Below are positions 15,696 to 24,615 of a DNA stretch of 64,000 bases, one piece after another; position 1 is the stretch's first letter, and every line of letters begins with the position of its first letter. The notes beneath the pieces are model-generated. The model ran no database searches. It was not told where the DNA came from and saw only the letters and a list, made by a program, of their open reading frames with translations. Source of the DNA: Paraburkholderia sp. BCC1885 (GTDB lineage Bacteria; Pseudomonadota; Gammaproteobacteria; Burkholderiales; Burkholderiaceae); contig NZ_CAAJGM010000144.1 in assembly GCF_900996235.1 (NCBI RefSeq), positions 1 to 64,000 on the forward strand, in the 5' to 3' direction. The position numbers and the translations under genes are program-made.

Positions 15696-16760
15696 TCACC
15701 GCTCGGGATCGGGGTCAACCCGACCCGGGCCCGGTTCCACGGGGCGCGACGCATCTGCCCTGCCCGCACCGGGGTCATACGATGCATGGCTGCGCTCCGG
15801 TGGGCGCCCGCGAACTGCCTCCGGCCGCGGCACGGACGCTTCACGCACGATCGCCATCCTTCTCACGAAGTCCGCCACATCAATCGCGAGGCGACGATCC
15901 TGTGCACTCGACGACCCCGCCAGCGCCTGACCCATCTCCCGCCATGCAGCGAGCGCCCCGATGTGTGCATTGAGCGTCGCCGATCGATATGCGTCATCGC
16001 GCCCGGCGGCATCCCGGTCATAGTCGGGCACGACACCGCGCGCGCGCATGTGGACCACCGCCTGTTTCGGGTAGCGCTGTGTCACGCCGCGCGTGCGCCG
16101 TGGTGTCGCATTCGCTTCCACGCCGTGTTCGCGCAGCTGCGCGGCGAAAGTCTCCCGCCACCCTTGCAGATCCGCCTTGCGCGGATTCAGTCGCCGGCCG
16201 TCGCGGCCCCTCGCCTGCACGCTCAGATGCACGTGCGGATGCGCCTCGTCGTTATGGGCCGCAAACACATACGCGTGGTTGTCGCCGAATTCAATACGTG
16301 CGAACTCGCGTGCGGCGTCGCGCACGGCCTGGCGATCCGTTCCGGGCGGCATCGACAGCAGGACATTGAAGGTTTCGCGACGCCGGCTTTCGGCGGGAAT
16401 ACCCCAGCCGCCCCGCCGCCATTCCTCGACCAGATCACCCAGCGCCCCGGCACCTGAAATCGACTGGCCGTCCTGGTCTTCCAGTTCGACCTTGCCATTG
16501 CGCGAGATGTAGTCGAGATGGCGACGGATGGCGTTGATCCCGTTACTGCCACTGGCCTTGTTGGTGATCTTGACCATCACCTCAGGCGCACGGCGAACCG
16601 TGCGTGCCAGTTCTGCGCGCAACCGCGCGGCGTCCTGCGTGCCCGCGGACAGCTTCCCCGCACCCATGCGCGGTGCACGGCGCCGGCGCAGCGGCTCGTA
16701 GAACAGGCGATCGCCCCAGTTCAGCAGCACACCGTCGACAAAGCGTTTGGGAAACGGCAT
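15696..16760 (-). CDS. MOBP-type relaxase
   Basis: A relaxase of about 354 residues that would nick oriT and lead the DNA strand into the recipient. The three-histidine metal motif is HNDEAHPHVHLSV, and the upstream GINAIRRHLDYISRNG segment holds a candidate catalytic tyrosine. Both fit VirD2/TraI relaxases of the MOBP class. The C-terminal ~100 residues are Arg/Pro/Gly-rich and probably disordered. ATG 16760 (MPFPKRF) is favoured over the start five codons upstream because it lies 3 bp beyond the mobC stop with GGAG about 9 bases ahead. The protein is short relative to IncP TraI, and the accessory functions sit in separate neighbours. Confidence 0.88.
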   Translation of the reverse strand: MPFPKRFVDGVLLNWGDRLFYEPLRRRRAPRMGAGKLSAGTQDAARLRAELARTVRRAPEVMVKITNKASGSNGINAIRRHLDYISRNGKVELEDQDGQSISGAGALGDLVEEWRRGGWGIPAESRRRETFNVLLSMPPGTDRQAVRDAAREFARIEFGDNHAYVFAAHNDEAHPHVHLSVQARGRDGRRLNPRKADLQGWRETFAAQLREHGVEANATPRRTRGVTQRYPKQAVVHMRARGVVPDYDRDAAGRDDAYRSATLNAHIGALAAWREMGQALAGSSSAQDRRLAIDVADFVRRMAIVREASVPRPEAVRGRPPERSHASYDPGAGRADASRPVEPGPGRVDPDPER

Positions 16761-16762
16761 GC

Positions 16763-17347
16763 TCAGCGACTCCACCGTGAGAGATTCGCGCGGATGAATT
16801 CACCCACGCGCTCCAGATGGCGGTCCACGTCGGCTCTCAACGCATCCAGCGCCTCCAACCTGTGACGTGCCGATCCGTCCGGTGCCATGTTCAGGGCGCG
16901 AGCGATCCGGTTCAGGTTGCGGCCAAGCGCCGCCAATTGATGGTTCGAGTCGGCCAGCACCGTCAGTTCACGATCGCCGAACTGAGGCTCTCCGCTGATC
17001 TGCACCCGGACCGCCGCCACGATCCAGCGGTTCACCGACATGCCGGCCCGCTCTGACAGTTTCTCCACGGCACCGAACTCCGCTGTGGTCAGACGGACTT
17101 CCACCCGCAGGCGCGGACCACTGTTGTCGATAAGCACGGGGGCCGCCTCGGATGGCTCCGTGACTGCGTGCTCCGCGAGCGTGTCCAGCACCAGTTGTCG
17201 AAGGCGTTGCGCGGGGGCCTCCCCGGTGGACCTGCACCAGGCATCCCAGTGCGGTTTTAACGCCCCCAGATCGATCGAGACGCGCGCGCGCCGCCGCCGA
17301 CCGACAGCCAGGCAGGCGCCTACATCCGGATTCGCGTCCATCGTCAC
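16763..17347 (-). CDS. mobC: MobC-like relaxosome protein
   Basis: A 194-residue protein with the MobC family segment LRVEVRLTTAEFGAVEKLSERAG followed by the hallmark LAALGRNLNRIARALN (~136-151). The N-terminal ~60 residues form an additional basic region, possibly ribbon-helix-helix. MobC proteins bind near oriT and help the relaxase open the strand. Its ATG overlaps the LPD7-gene stop (ATGA) and the relaxase start follows its stop by 2 bp, so the three are translationally coupled. Confidence 0.85.
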   Translation of the reverse strand: MTMDANPDVGACLAVGRRRRARVSIDLGALKPHWDAWCRSTGEAPAQRLRQLVLDTLAEHAVTEPSEAAPVLIDNSGPRLRVEVRLTTAEFGAVEKLSERAGMSVNRWIVAAVRVQISGEPQFGDRELTVLADSNHQLAALGRNLNRIARALNMAPDGSARHRLEALDALRADVDRHLERVGEFIRANLSRWSR

Positions 17348-19119
17348 AGCCCCGGCATGGAAGGGTCGGGAGCAGCCGGCGCGCGCTCCCTGTCCCGCGC
17401 ACGCTGCGGTTCCGCCTTGCGCACCGTGCGCGCGCGTTCTGACGGCGCCTTGGGATCGAAGACGCGAGGCGCGGGCACCGTGACGCCCTGCGACACCAGG
17501 GTGTCGAGCACCCGGCCGGCCCGGGCCTGGACCTTGGCGACCGATTTCTCGCTGAAGCCCTGCTCCCGCATCGCTTCCATGATCACTGCAAGCTGCAGCG
17601 CCCGGTCCGCGGCTGGCACTTCACTGCCTTGCGGCGCTGGTCGCGCGCCGGCCCCGCGACCGCCATCGCCCCCATCGGCCCTGCCCGCCGCCATACCGTC
17701 ACGCGTCCTGTCCGGGGCACGTCGCGCCACACCGGGGTCGTCATCGCCCACACTGGTCTCACGATACGGTGCCGGTCGTGCCTCCTGCGGTGTGTCTCCG
17801 GGCGTGTCCCTTGCCTTCGTACGCTCGAGTACATCGACCTGCCACGTGTTGCGATACACCTCCTTTTCCTCGACATCGACCACCTTGCCCGCGGCATCCC
17901 GCATCGGAATTTCCACGGTGACCCAGCGCTTTCCGAGATTCTCCAGCGACACCGTATCGCCGATGTTGGCGTTGCCCTCTTCGATCGCCCGCTCGAGATC
18001 CACGCCCCAAACGATGCGCTCCTTGCCTGTCCGGTTGAGGACCACCGCGTAATACGAGTCGCTGTTTTCACGATCGTGCTGATAGGGCGCTGCGCCGTGA
18101 TCCAGCAACTGGCCAACGCGCACGGTTTCCCGTGCCTGCCGCTCCGCATCGACCGCATCCCGCCCCGCACGGTTGACCGGCCGGACCCCGTCCAGCGGAT
18201 CCGGCGATGCCGGCCTCGGGTCCTGTGACGACGCCGGCCTCGGCGCCGACGGCTGCAAAGGCCTGCGCTCCTGTCGCGCCCCAGATGGCCCACGCGACGG
18301 CCCGGTCGGCACAGGCCCGGGACCCGGCGCATCCGGAGCGGGCTCACGCGGGTAGCGGCTGTCGGTCTGCGCGCCACGTGGCTGGCTCGCTGTTTGAGAC
18401 GGCGGCTCAGGCTCGATCCGGTTGTGCATCCAGGACTTGCGCAGTTCGTCCAGACGCGCCCGGTCGACCGCCTTCGGCTCATAGCCACGGACCTCAATGC
18501 CACGCAGCGATGCCTGCAACCACACTTCACGCCGGAATTCCTCGTGGCCCGATACACGGATACGGTGCCAACCCTTCGCCGCCGTCATCTCCACCATCGA
18601 CTCGACGATGTCCGCCCGGTTGTGCCCCGTGACCAGCCGCATGCCCGAGTCCTCGAACGCCAGGTGATGCGGCTCGTCTTTCAGGAAATACTGATGGCCC
18701 GCACGCAGATAGCGCTTTTTCACCAGTTCGGGAGGATCGTCCAGTACCCCGGCAGCACGCGCGGCAGCGTCCTGATCGGGTGGGCCGCCCGGACGCCGGG
18801 TGTCCCCCGCCTGCGGTGCGGCGGCCGGCGAAGCTGATGGTGGTCCCGACTGCTGGTCCCAGCCTCGCGCATCCGTTCCCAGATGCGCGCGCGCCGCATC
18901 GGCATCACGCCGGCGGCGCGCGGCCAGCGCTTCAAGCGTTGCCGGGTCCAGCCCTTCGGCCACAGGATCATCCTCGCGCCCGGGAGCCGCGGATCCCGGA
19001 TCGGACGCGTCATCATCACGCTCGATCACGTTGGCCGGAATCACATCCGGTGGCTGCGCGCCGGGCGCGGACCCGGACTCAGGCGCCTCTGCGTCTGAGG
19101 AGGAAAGGTTGTCTGCCAT
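17344..19119 (-). CDS. LPD7-domain conjugative element protein
   Basis: A 591-residue protein. Residues ~145-235 form an LPD7 domain (LVKKRYLRAGHQYFLKD, then LVTGHNRADIVESMV, AAKGWHRIRVSG), a module found in relaxases and large polyvalent proteins of mobile elements. A second conserved part (~355-420) includes YYAVVLNRTGKERIVWGVDLERA. Long Pro/Ala/Arg/Asp-rich linkers separate the domains. ATG 19119 is preferred over the preceding GTG. Position next to mobC and relaxase suggests it supplies the C-terminal functions that IncP TraI carries in one chain; that is inference. Confidence 0.82.
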   Translation of the reverse strand: MADNLSSSDAEAPESGSAPGAQPPDVIPANVIERDDDASDPGSAAPGREDDPVAEGLDPATLEALAARRRRDADAARAHLGTDARGWDQQSGPPSASPAAAPQAGDTRRPGGPPDQDAAARAAGVLDDPPELVKKRYLRAGHQYFLKDEPHHLAFEDSGMRLVTGHNRADIVESMVEMTAAKGWHRIRVSGHEEFRREVWLQASLRGIEVRGYEPKAVDRARLDELRKSWMHNRIEPEPPSQTASQPRGAQTDSRYPREPAPDAPGPGPVPTGPSRGPSGARQERRPLQPSAPRPASSQDPRPASPDPLDGVRPVNRAGRDAVDAERQARETVRVGQLLDHGAAPYQHDRENSDSYYAVVLNRTGKERIVWGVDLERAIEEGNANIGDTVSLENLGKRWVTVEIPMRDAAGKVVDVEEKEVYRNTWQVDVLERTKARDTPGDTPQEARPAPYRETSVGDDDPGVARRAPDRTRDGMAAGRADGGDGGRGAGARPAPQGSEVPAADRALQLAVIMEAMREQGFSEKSVAKVQARAGRVLDTLVSQGVTVPAPRVFDPKAPSERARTVRKAEPQRARDRERAPAAPDPSMPGL

Positions 19120-19161
19120 CACGATACCTCGTCAATGCAAATGCCTGCGATGCGCAGGCCG

Positions 19162-21072
19162 TCAACGCTGCGGGCCATCATCAGCGCGGTCCTGACTGAT
19201 GGGTTCACCGCGAGGCTCATTGCGGGGATTACTGCGCTCCTTCGCACGAGAGAGCACGGCCCGGCGCGCGTCCTTCACCCGCGACCAGGACTGTGTCTGC
19301 AGACGGTCAAGCGTCTGCACGACCTCGTCGCCCAGCCCCAGCTCCTTTGCCGATTTCTTCAGCGATGCGACGGCCCGGTCGAGTTGGTCCCGCGCCCGGT
19401 CCCACGGATACACTTTCGGTACATCGCGGTCATACCCGATCTGGATATCCATGCCGTTCAGACGCTGATGGTCCGCAGCCCACTTCAGACGCTCGGACAC
19501 AAAGTCGGCTCTTTCCTTCGAGTGAAACACCACGCTGCGCAGCGCAACCTCCTGGATCAGGTACCCATCAGCATCGAAGACTTCGCCGCGGTACGGTCCA
19601 CCGTTCTCCCGTGGCGTGCCCATCCGGATGTCCGTACCGAACCGGTGTTTCGCCAATACCTTGATCTCGTCCGGCACGTCAGCGAGCATAAAAAGCGGCT
19701 CACCGACCTGACGGCGCGATGCCGACGGAGCCGCCCGGGTACCCGCAGCAGATGGTTCCATTCTCCGTTCGTTATCCTGATCACTTTCTTGCATCGCATT
19801 ACGCGCATCCTGCGCACCCTGCGGTCCCGATCCTTCCATTGCCGCCTTTACCTTGCCCATGATGTGGTCCTCCTCCGGACTCTCAGATATGACGGCGAAT
19901 CCCGCCTCGCCGTCGTCGCTCCCCACGCCGTCAATTCCTGTCTCCCCGCCGCCCTGCCGACTGGGCATACCGTCTTTATCGACGCCTGCGGCGCGTTCGC
20001 CCGACACCCTCGCGGCCGGCCCGTCCAGGGCATGAGCCAGCACAGCCCTGATCGCTTCGGGACCAGCCAGCACCGCAAGATCGTTAAAGTCAGTGGGCAG
20101 CTTGCTGTTCAGACGTGCCTCGGGTGCAAACGCGGGAATGGCCAGACGCCCATTGATGTCGCGTGCAGCGCGCTGTGCGAATTCCTCTCCACGCCCCCGG
20201 TCACCGAGGATCACAATTTCCGCATCCGGGTACCGGTCTCGCCAGACCTGCGCGACCTTGGGCAGGTTTCCGGCGGACAGCGCGGCGAGCGCAAACCAGC
20301 CGGTCGCAAGGTGGACGGAGAGCGCAGTCGCCATGCCTTCGGCGATAACGATCGGCCCCTGCCCGTCTTGAGAAGACGGCAAGCCACCCGTCGCCCAGTA
20401 GCCGCCCGCCTTGGCGCCCCCTGCCAGCGTCGACTTGCGACCCGCCTCGTCGATAAATTCCACGGTCGAGATCGCGTCATCGATATACACGGGCACCAGC
20501 AGCACGCGACCCGTCAGCACGTCACCCTCGCTATGAGGTGTATAACCGGCAAGACGCTGCAGATCGGGGGCATCCAGTTCGCCCAGTGTCCCGACCGCCG
20601 GCAGACCCTTGCGCGCCAGATACGGATGGTCCGCCTCAGCGCCCCAGGCCTCTTCCCATAGCGCCCGTGCCAGCGTCGCTGCCGCCCGATGGCGCGCGTC
20701 GAGATCGGCCTGCGCGCGACGCCTGCGCTCCTCCAGTGCCGCCGCCTCATGTTCGCGGTGGGCTGGACTCACCGGCGCGGGCCGCCCGCGTCTCCAGGCT
20801 GCCGGATCGAATCCGTGCTGACGCGCGAGCCAGAAGAGCGACGCAAGTGTCTTTCCTCCTTCCTCACGTACCGATTTCCAGGTGGTACGGGCGCTGCGCT
20901 CGTCGTAGTTGTCGGCGGTACGGCTCCACGCGTCCCACAGATCGAAACCCGCCTCGCCCAGGCCGCTCTTCACCGCGAAGGCCATGTCCACCCACGTCTC
21001 GTAGTCCTCTGCCGGAATGACCGACAGCGCGGCCCGCACACGGTCGGCCTCGGTTGCGAACGGCGTGTTCAT
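19162..21072 (-). CDS. Toprim-domain conjugative primase
   Basis: A 636-residue protein. The N-terminus (ALSVIPAEDYETWVDMAFAVKSGLG ... LFWLARQHGFDP) matches the PriCT_2 domain of plasmid primases. The middle holds a Toprim domain with the catalytic glutamate in IVIAEGMATALSV (~240) and an acidic strand VILGDRGRGEEFA (~290), where the usual D-x-D-type pair is altered. The C-terminal ~200 residues form an accessory DNA-handling domain. It would synthesise primers on the transferred strand. The start overlaps the T4CP stop by 4 bp and the stop lies 42 bp before the LPD7 gene. Confidence 0.85.
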   Translation of the reverse strand: MNTPFATEADRVRAALSVIPAEDYETWVDMAFAVKSGLGEAGFDLWDAWSRTADNYDERSARTTWKSVREEGGKTLASLFWLARQHGFDPAAWRRGRPAPVSPAHREHEAAALEERRRRAQADLDARHRAAATLARALWEEAWGAEADHPYLARKGLPAVGTLGELDAPDLQRLAGYTPHSEGDVLTGRVLLVPVYIDDAISTVEFIDEAGRKSTLAGGAKAGGYWATGGLPSSQDGQGPIVIAEGMATALSVHLATGWFALAALSAGNLPKVAQVWRDRYPDAEIVILGDRGRGEEFAQRAARDINGRLAIPAFAPEARLNSKLPTDFNDLAVLAGPEAIRAVLAHALDGPAARVSGERAAGVDKDGMPSRQGGGETGIDGVGSDDGEAGFAVISESPEEDHIMGKVKAAMEGSGPQGAQDARNAMQESDQDNERRMEPSAAGTRAAPSASRRQVGEPLFMLADVPDEIKVLAKHRFGTDIRMGTPRENGGPYRGEVFDADGYLIQEVALRSVVFHSKERADFVSERLKWAADHQRLNGMDIQIGYDRDVPKVYPWDRARDQLDRAVASLKKSAKELGLGDEVVQTLDRLQTQSWSRVKDARRAVLSRAKERSNPRNEPRGEPISQDRADDGPQR

Positions 21073-23069
21073 GGCCGTGCTCCTTTATCGCCTGTTCCCG
21101 CAGCGCGCTTGCCCTTAGTGCGCTTCGGCTGACCGGGCTGCTGGGCCAGTTGCTTCGCGCTGGCCGCTCCGGCGGCTTTGCGTGGACCACGCTTGCGCGA
21201 GGTCTTCTCCTGTTCGCCTGCCGGTGTGGCGCTTCCCCCGGCATCGGCGCCACCGCCGCCAACCTGGGAGAAGAGCCCCTGCACCACGGCAGCCGCAGCC
21301 GCGGGCGCCAGTATCGGCTCGGCCTGAAGTTCGCCGCCCTCCAGTTCGGCCAGCGACAGTGCGCGATTGGCCTCAGCGAGGGCCGGCTGCGGCACACCGA
21401 TGAACGCAAGATGACGGCTCACATACTCGCTGGCCTCACCCTCGCTGATGTCCACCATGTCGACGGGCAGATCGCGCTCATCCCACGCCGCCAGCACCTC
21501 AAGGTAGTTAACCGTTGTGCCCGTGAGACGCCGGTTGGCCGAGTCCATGTCGTCTACCGTCAGCACGCGCAGACGTCGCTCGAGCCTCGCGCGGAAAAGT
21601 GCCACGTCAAGCACGGGGATCGCCGGTGCCGGCCGTAGTCTTTCGATGAACACCGGGTCTTTCCAATAGCAGATCTTCTCCGCCAGGATGGGGCGGGTGT
21701 TTTCCAGAAGGATGATTTCCTTCGTCTGCCCGATCTCCTTCAGCTCCTGAGGCAGCAGTAGGGCCCGGCGCTGGTCTGAGATGCTTTCGCTCCCTCCGCG
21801 ACCACCGGACCAGCCGCTCGGACGGCTCACGCTGCGCGATTTTTCCGTGAACGTGCCCAGCATCTCCGAATACTCGTTCGCATCCTTCTGCTCGCGCGGC
21901 GCGTACAGGATCTGCATCGCGTGATTGGTCACGAAGGTGCGTGCGTCGGCGCGCCCGTACACCGACTCAAGTTGCGACACGGACTGGATGATCGGCAGCA
22001 GGCGCAGGTTGTAGCCCGCCATGTACGACACCGCTTTGGCGATGATGTCGACCTTGCCAATCGCCGTGAACTCGTCCATCAGCAGCAGGCACTGATAGCG
22101 AAGCCCGGCGTTATCCTGCGGCAGCTGTTTCGTGTTCAGGTTGACGAGTTGCGAGAACAGCAGGTTCACGAGCAACGCCGCCTCGGGCAGGTGATCCGGC
22201 GTGATGCCGATATAAACTGTCATGCGCTGCATGCGGACCTGGCGCAGGTCAAAATCGTTGGCGCTCGTCGCCGCATCGACGATCGGGTTGGCCCAGATCG
22301 TCAGCGGCGCATTGAAGGTCGCCAGAATGCTCGCAAGCACCTTGTCGTCGTTCGACAGGAACCGGTTCAGCGCGTCGACACAGGCGCCGGACAGGTGCTC
22401 GTTGAACCGCCGCAGTGTCATCTGCAGATATCGTCTGAGCGGCACGCCGTTGCCCGACGACTGGCGCAACACTTCGCCCATCGTCACCGGATAGTCAGGC
22501 ACATCCGGTGTCGTTTCTTCGCGTCCCGCCGGTTGCCGGGCGCGCGCGGAGTCACGCACATCCCGCAGTTCGCACAGCAGCAGCACCAGCCCGAGAAACA
22601 GGTTGCGCGCCTGGTCCTTCCAGAAGTCGTCGTGGCCACCCGCCGGGTACAGGGCATAGCCGATCGCGAGGATGTCGCCCACCCGGAACACGCCATCGGA
22701 GATCGCGGACAACGGGTTGTAGCGGTGCGTGCGGAAATCCTCAGCAAACGGGTTGAACAGAAAAACCTGCTGCCCGTGTGCCGCACGAAAGCCTGCCGTG
22801 ATCCGGAAATTCTCCTGCTTGATGTCCAGCACCACCGCCGAATCGGGGTAACTCAACAGGTTCGGCACCACAATACCGACCCCCTTGCCCGAGCGCGCGG
22901 GTGCCGCCAGCAGCACAAACTGCTGGCCCGTAAAGCGAAGATAGCGGCCGCGCCAGAGCCCGACGACGATCGCGGGCAGGCTCCCCGGCGCGCTGCCAGT
23001 GGCGCTGCCAGTGGCGTTGCCCGTGCTTGCGCGCGCCGTGCCCGCAGCCGCTTTCACTATCGTATTCAC
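21069..23069 (-). CDS. virD4: VirD4/TraG-type coupling ATPase (soluble domain)
   Basis: A type IV coupling protein of about 666 residues that docks the relaxosome to the secretion channel. Walker A is APARSGKGVGIVVPNLL, followed by the family block SAVVLDIKQENF; Walker B is LLMDEFTAIGKVDI. The membrane-anchoring N-terminus normally fused to this domain is absent here and is encoded by the preceding ORF. The GTG at 23069 overlaps that ORF's TGA (GTGA), so the pair is probably translationally coupled. The C-terminal tail is Lys/Ala/Pro-rich. A longer upstream frame exists but reads antisense-like sequence with no similarity. Confidence 0.85.
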   Translation of the reverse strand: MNTIVKAAAGTARASTGNATGSATGSAPGSLPAIVVGLWRGRYLRFTGQQFVLLAAPARSGKGVGIVVPNLLSYPDSAVVLDIKQENFRITAGFRAAHGQQVFLFNPFAEDFRTHRYNPLSAISDGVFRVGDILAIGYALYPAGGHDDFWKDQARNLFLGLVLLLCELRDVRDSARARQPAGREETTPDVPDYPVTMGEVLRQSSGNGVPLRRYLQMTLRRFNEHLSGACVDALNRFLSNDDKVLASILATFNAPLTIWANPIVDAATSANDFDLRQVRMQRMTVYIGITPDHLPEAALLVNLLFSQLVNLNTKQLPQDNAGLRYQCLLLMDEFTAIGKVDIIAKAVSYMAGYNLRLLPIIQSVSQLESVYGRADARTFVTNHAMQILYAPREQKDANEYSEMLGTFTEKSRSVSRPSGWSGGRGGSESISDQRRALLLPQELKEIGQTKEIILLENTRPILAEKICYWKDPVFIERLRPAPAIPVLDVALFRARLERRLRVLTVDDMDSANRRLTGTTVNYLEVLAAWDERDLPVDMVDISEGEASEYVSRHLAFIGVPQPALAEANRALSLAELEGGELQAEPILAPAAAAAVVQGLFSQVGGGGADAGGSATPAGEQEKTSRKRGPRKAAGAASAKQLAQQPGQPKRTKGKRAAGTGDKGARP

Positions 23070-23464
23070 AGCAGCCCCGCGCGGCTGATGTCCGCTTCGG
23101 TCGCAAACTGGGCGCTGCCATGCAGTTCGCGCCCACCGCTTCCGTTGCGGATCGCCCACCATGCAAAGGGAGGCCCACCGAAAGCCATCAGGCAACCCAG
23201 CACCGCGGCCCCGGCGACTTTCCGGCCCGCCTCCGGCAGTCTGCCGTCATGCCAGGCCGATGCCGCATCCCACCAGCCCCACAGACCCGCGTGCAGCGGA
23301 TTGTGATGCTCGCTCGCCACGAGCAGGAACGACGCAAGCCAGAATGCCGCCACCGTTGCACACCCCACCGCAACCACGACGGTCAACGCCACCAGCGCCG
23401 GGTAGAGATGACGCCATGCATGCCGTGCGAGCAGCACCAGGTGATATAATCTCAACGAATTCAT
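23066..23464 (-). CDS. Membrane-anchor part of split VirD4
   Basis: A 132-residue protein with two hydrophobic segments (ALVALTVVVAVGCATVAAFWLASFLLV and AGAAVLGCLMAFGGPPFAWWAI) followed by GGRELHGSAQFATEADISRAGLL. That last segment is the conserved junction that in ordinary TraG/VirD4 proteins leads straight into the ATPase domain. Here the frame ends in TGA at that point and the ATPase begins at an overlapping GTG. Either the coupling protein works as two polypeptides or an ancestral gene was split by a frameshift. It starts 50 bp from the virB11 stop. Confidence 0.75.
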   Translation of the reverse strand: MNSLRLYHLVLLARHAWRHLYPALVALTVVVAVGCATVAAFWLASFLLVASEHHNPLHAGLWGWWDAASAWHDGRLPEAGRKVAGAAVLGCLMAFGGPPFAWWAIRNGSGGRELHGSAQFATEADISRAGLL

Positions 23465-23514
23465 ATGTACTCCTTTCTATATGAAAAGAAATTGCACGTT
23501 CACCCGCCCTCGCT

Positions 23515-24615
23515 TTATCCGAAAGCACTCTCCGACTTGCGGGTCGGATCGAACCAGATTTCCGTCATCGCCCAGCGTTTGCCCGTCTGGACGCCCTGTT
23601 CATTGCGCACCGGCATCGCCTCCAGGTGCGCGACCACGTCGATGGTGAGGAACAGCAGGCGCTTTAACGCGGCATCCTGATAGACCGCGGCCTCGGAATG
23701 CTCCTTCGCCATCAGTGCAAACCGCTCGATCGCCACCGCAGCGTTCTGCGCGTGATAGCTCGTAATCGACCCCGCGTGTCCCGTCGTCAGCAGTTTCAGA
23801 AAGTCGTACGCCTCGGCGCCACGCAACTCGGCGAGCAGTACCCGGTCCGGCTTCATGCGCATGCAACTCGCAATCAGGTCGGCCGGCGTGACACGCGCCT
23901 GACCCTGGCCGCCCTTGCTGTAGAGCAGATGGACGCGATTGTCGATGTGCGGAATGAAGAGCTCACGCACATCCTCGATCGTGACCACGCGGTCGGTCGC
24001 CGGAATGTGCTGGCACAGTGTCTTCATGAAACTCGTCTTGCCTGATCCCGTGTCACCCACGGTCACGAGATTCCTGCGGCCCTCGACCGCGCGCCGGAAG
24101 AAGCCTGCAAAATCGCCTGCCGAGAGCAGTCGCACGAGTTGCTGATCGAGCGCGCCGAGCCGGTCCATCAAGGCATCCAGCCGCGCGGGGCGCTGCCAGA
24201 GCGTCCCGTCGAAGAGACCTTCACCCGCATACGTGTCGAGTGCGCGCTCGCGCGAGGACGGTCGGCGGATCGTGATCGACACGGTGCGCGGCGGGACCAC
24301 CGGCGGCACCACGATCTGGATACGCTCGTCGTCGGGCAGCAACGCCGACAGGATCGGATGCTGCGCCGAGATCTCCTGGCTCGTGAGGGTCGCGATGGCG
24401 ACCGCGAACGACATCAGCCGCTCGAAGTCGAGCCCTGGCAGTTCGTGCTCATGCCAGCCCGTGTGGGTCTCGGTCAATGCCCGCTCCGGCCGGTTGATCA
24501 CGAGCTCGGTTACATCATGGTCGCGCAGCAGCGGGGCGAACGGTCGCATCAGTTCGCGCACCGACGCGTCGTCTGCCAGCCGTTCGTCGAAGTGCGGATC
24601 GTCAGGGGCTGTCAT
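23515..24615 (-). CDS. virB11: VirB11/TrbB secretion ATPase
   Basis: A 366-residue hexameric traffic ATPase of the type IV secretion system. It has Walker A VGDTGSGKTSFMKTL, an Asp/Glu box VTIEDVRELFIP, Walker B VLLAELRG and the His box GHAGSITSYHA. The N-terminal domain contains VTELVINRPERAL, typical of TrbB/VirB11. ATG 24615 (MTAPDD) is the biologically sensible start, overlapping virB10 by 14 bp. The longer frame upstream is an artefact running through virB10. Confidence 0.93.
   Translation of the reverse strand: MTAPDDPHFDERLADDASVRELMRPFAPLLRDHDVTELVINRPERALTETHTGWHEHELPGLDFERLMSFAVAIATLTSQEISAQHPILSALLPDDERIQIVVPPVVPPRTVSITIRRPSSRERALDTYAGEGLFDGTLWQRPARLDALMDRLGALDQQLVRLLSAGDFAGFFRRAVEGRRNLVTVGDTGSGKTSFMKTLCQHIPATDRVVTIEDVRELFIPHIDNRVHLLYSKGGQGQARVTPADLIASCMRMKPDRVLLAELRGAEAYDFLKLLTTGHAGSITSYHAQNAAVAIERFALMAKEHSEAAVYQDAALKRLLFLTIDVVAHLEAMPVRNEQGVQTGKRWAMTEIWFDPTRKSESAFG

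Noticed and set aside
14727..16457. A long plus-strand frame opposite dam and the relaxase
   Set aside because: It has no domain similarity, is rich in Arg/His/Ala, and lies antisense to two well-supported genes; high-GC shadow.
19135..20661. A 508-codon plus-strand frame opposite the primase
   Set aside because: Antisense shadow of the Toprim primase gene, with no recognisable motifs.
21921..23306. A 461-codon plus-strand frame opposite the coupling protein
   Set aside because: His/Arg-rich antisense reading of conserved VirD4 sequence.
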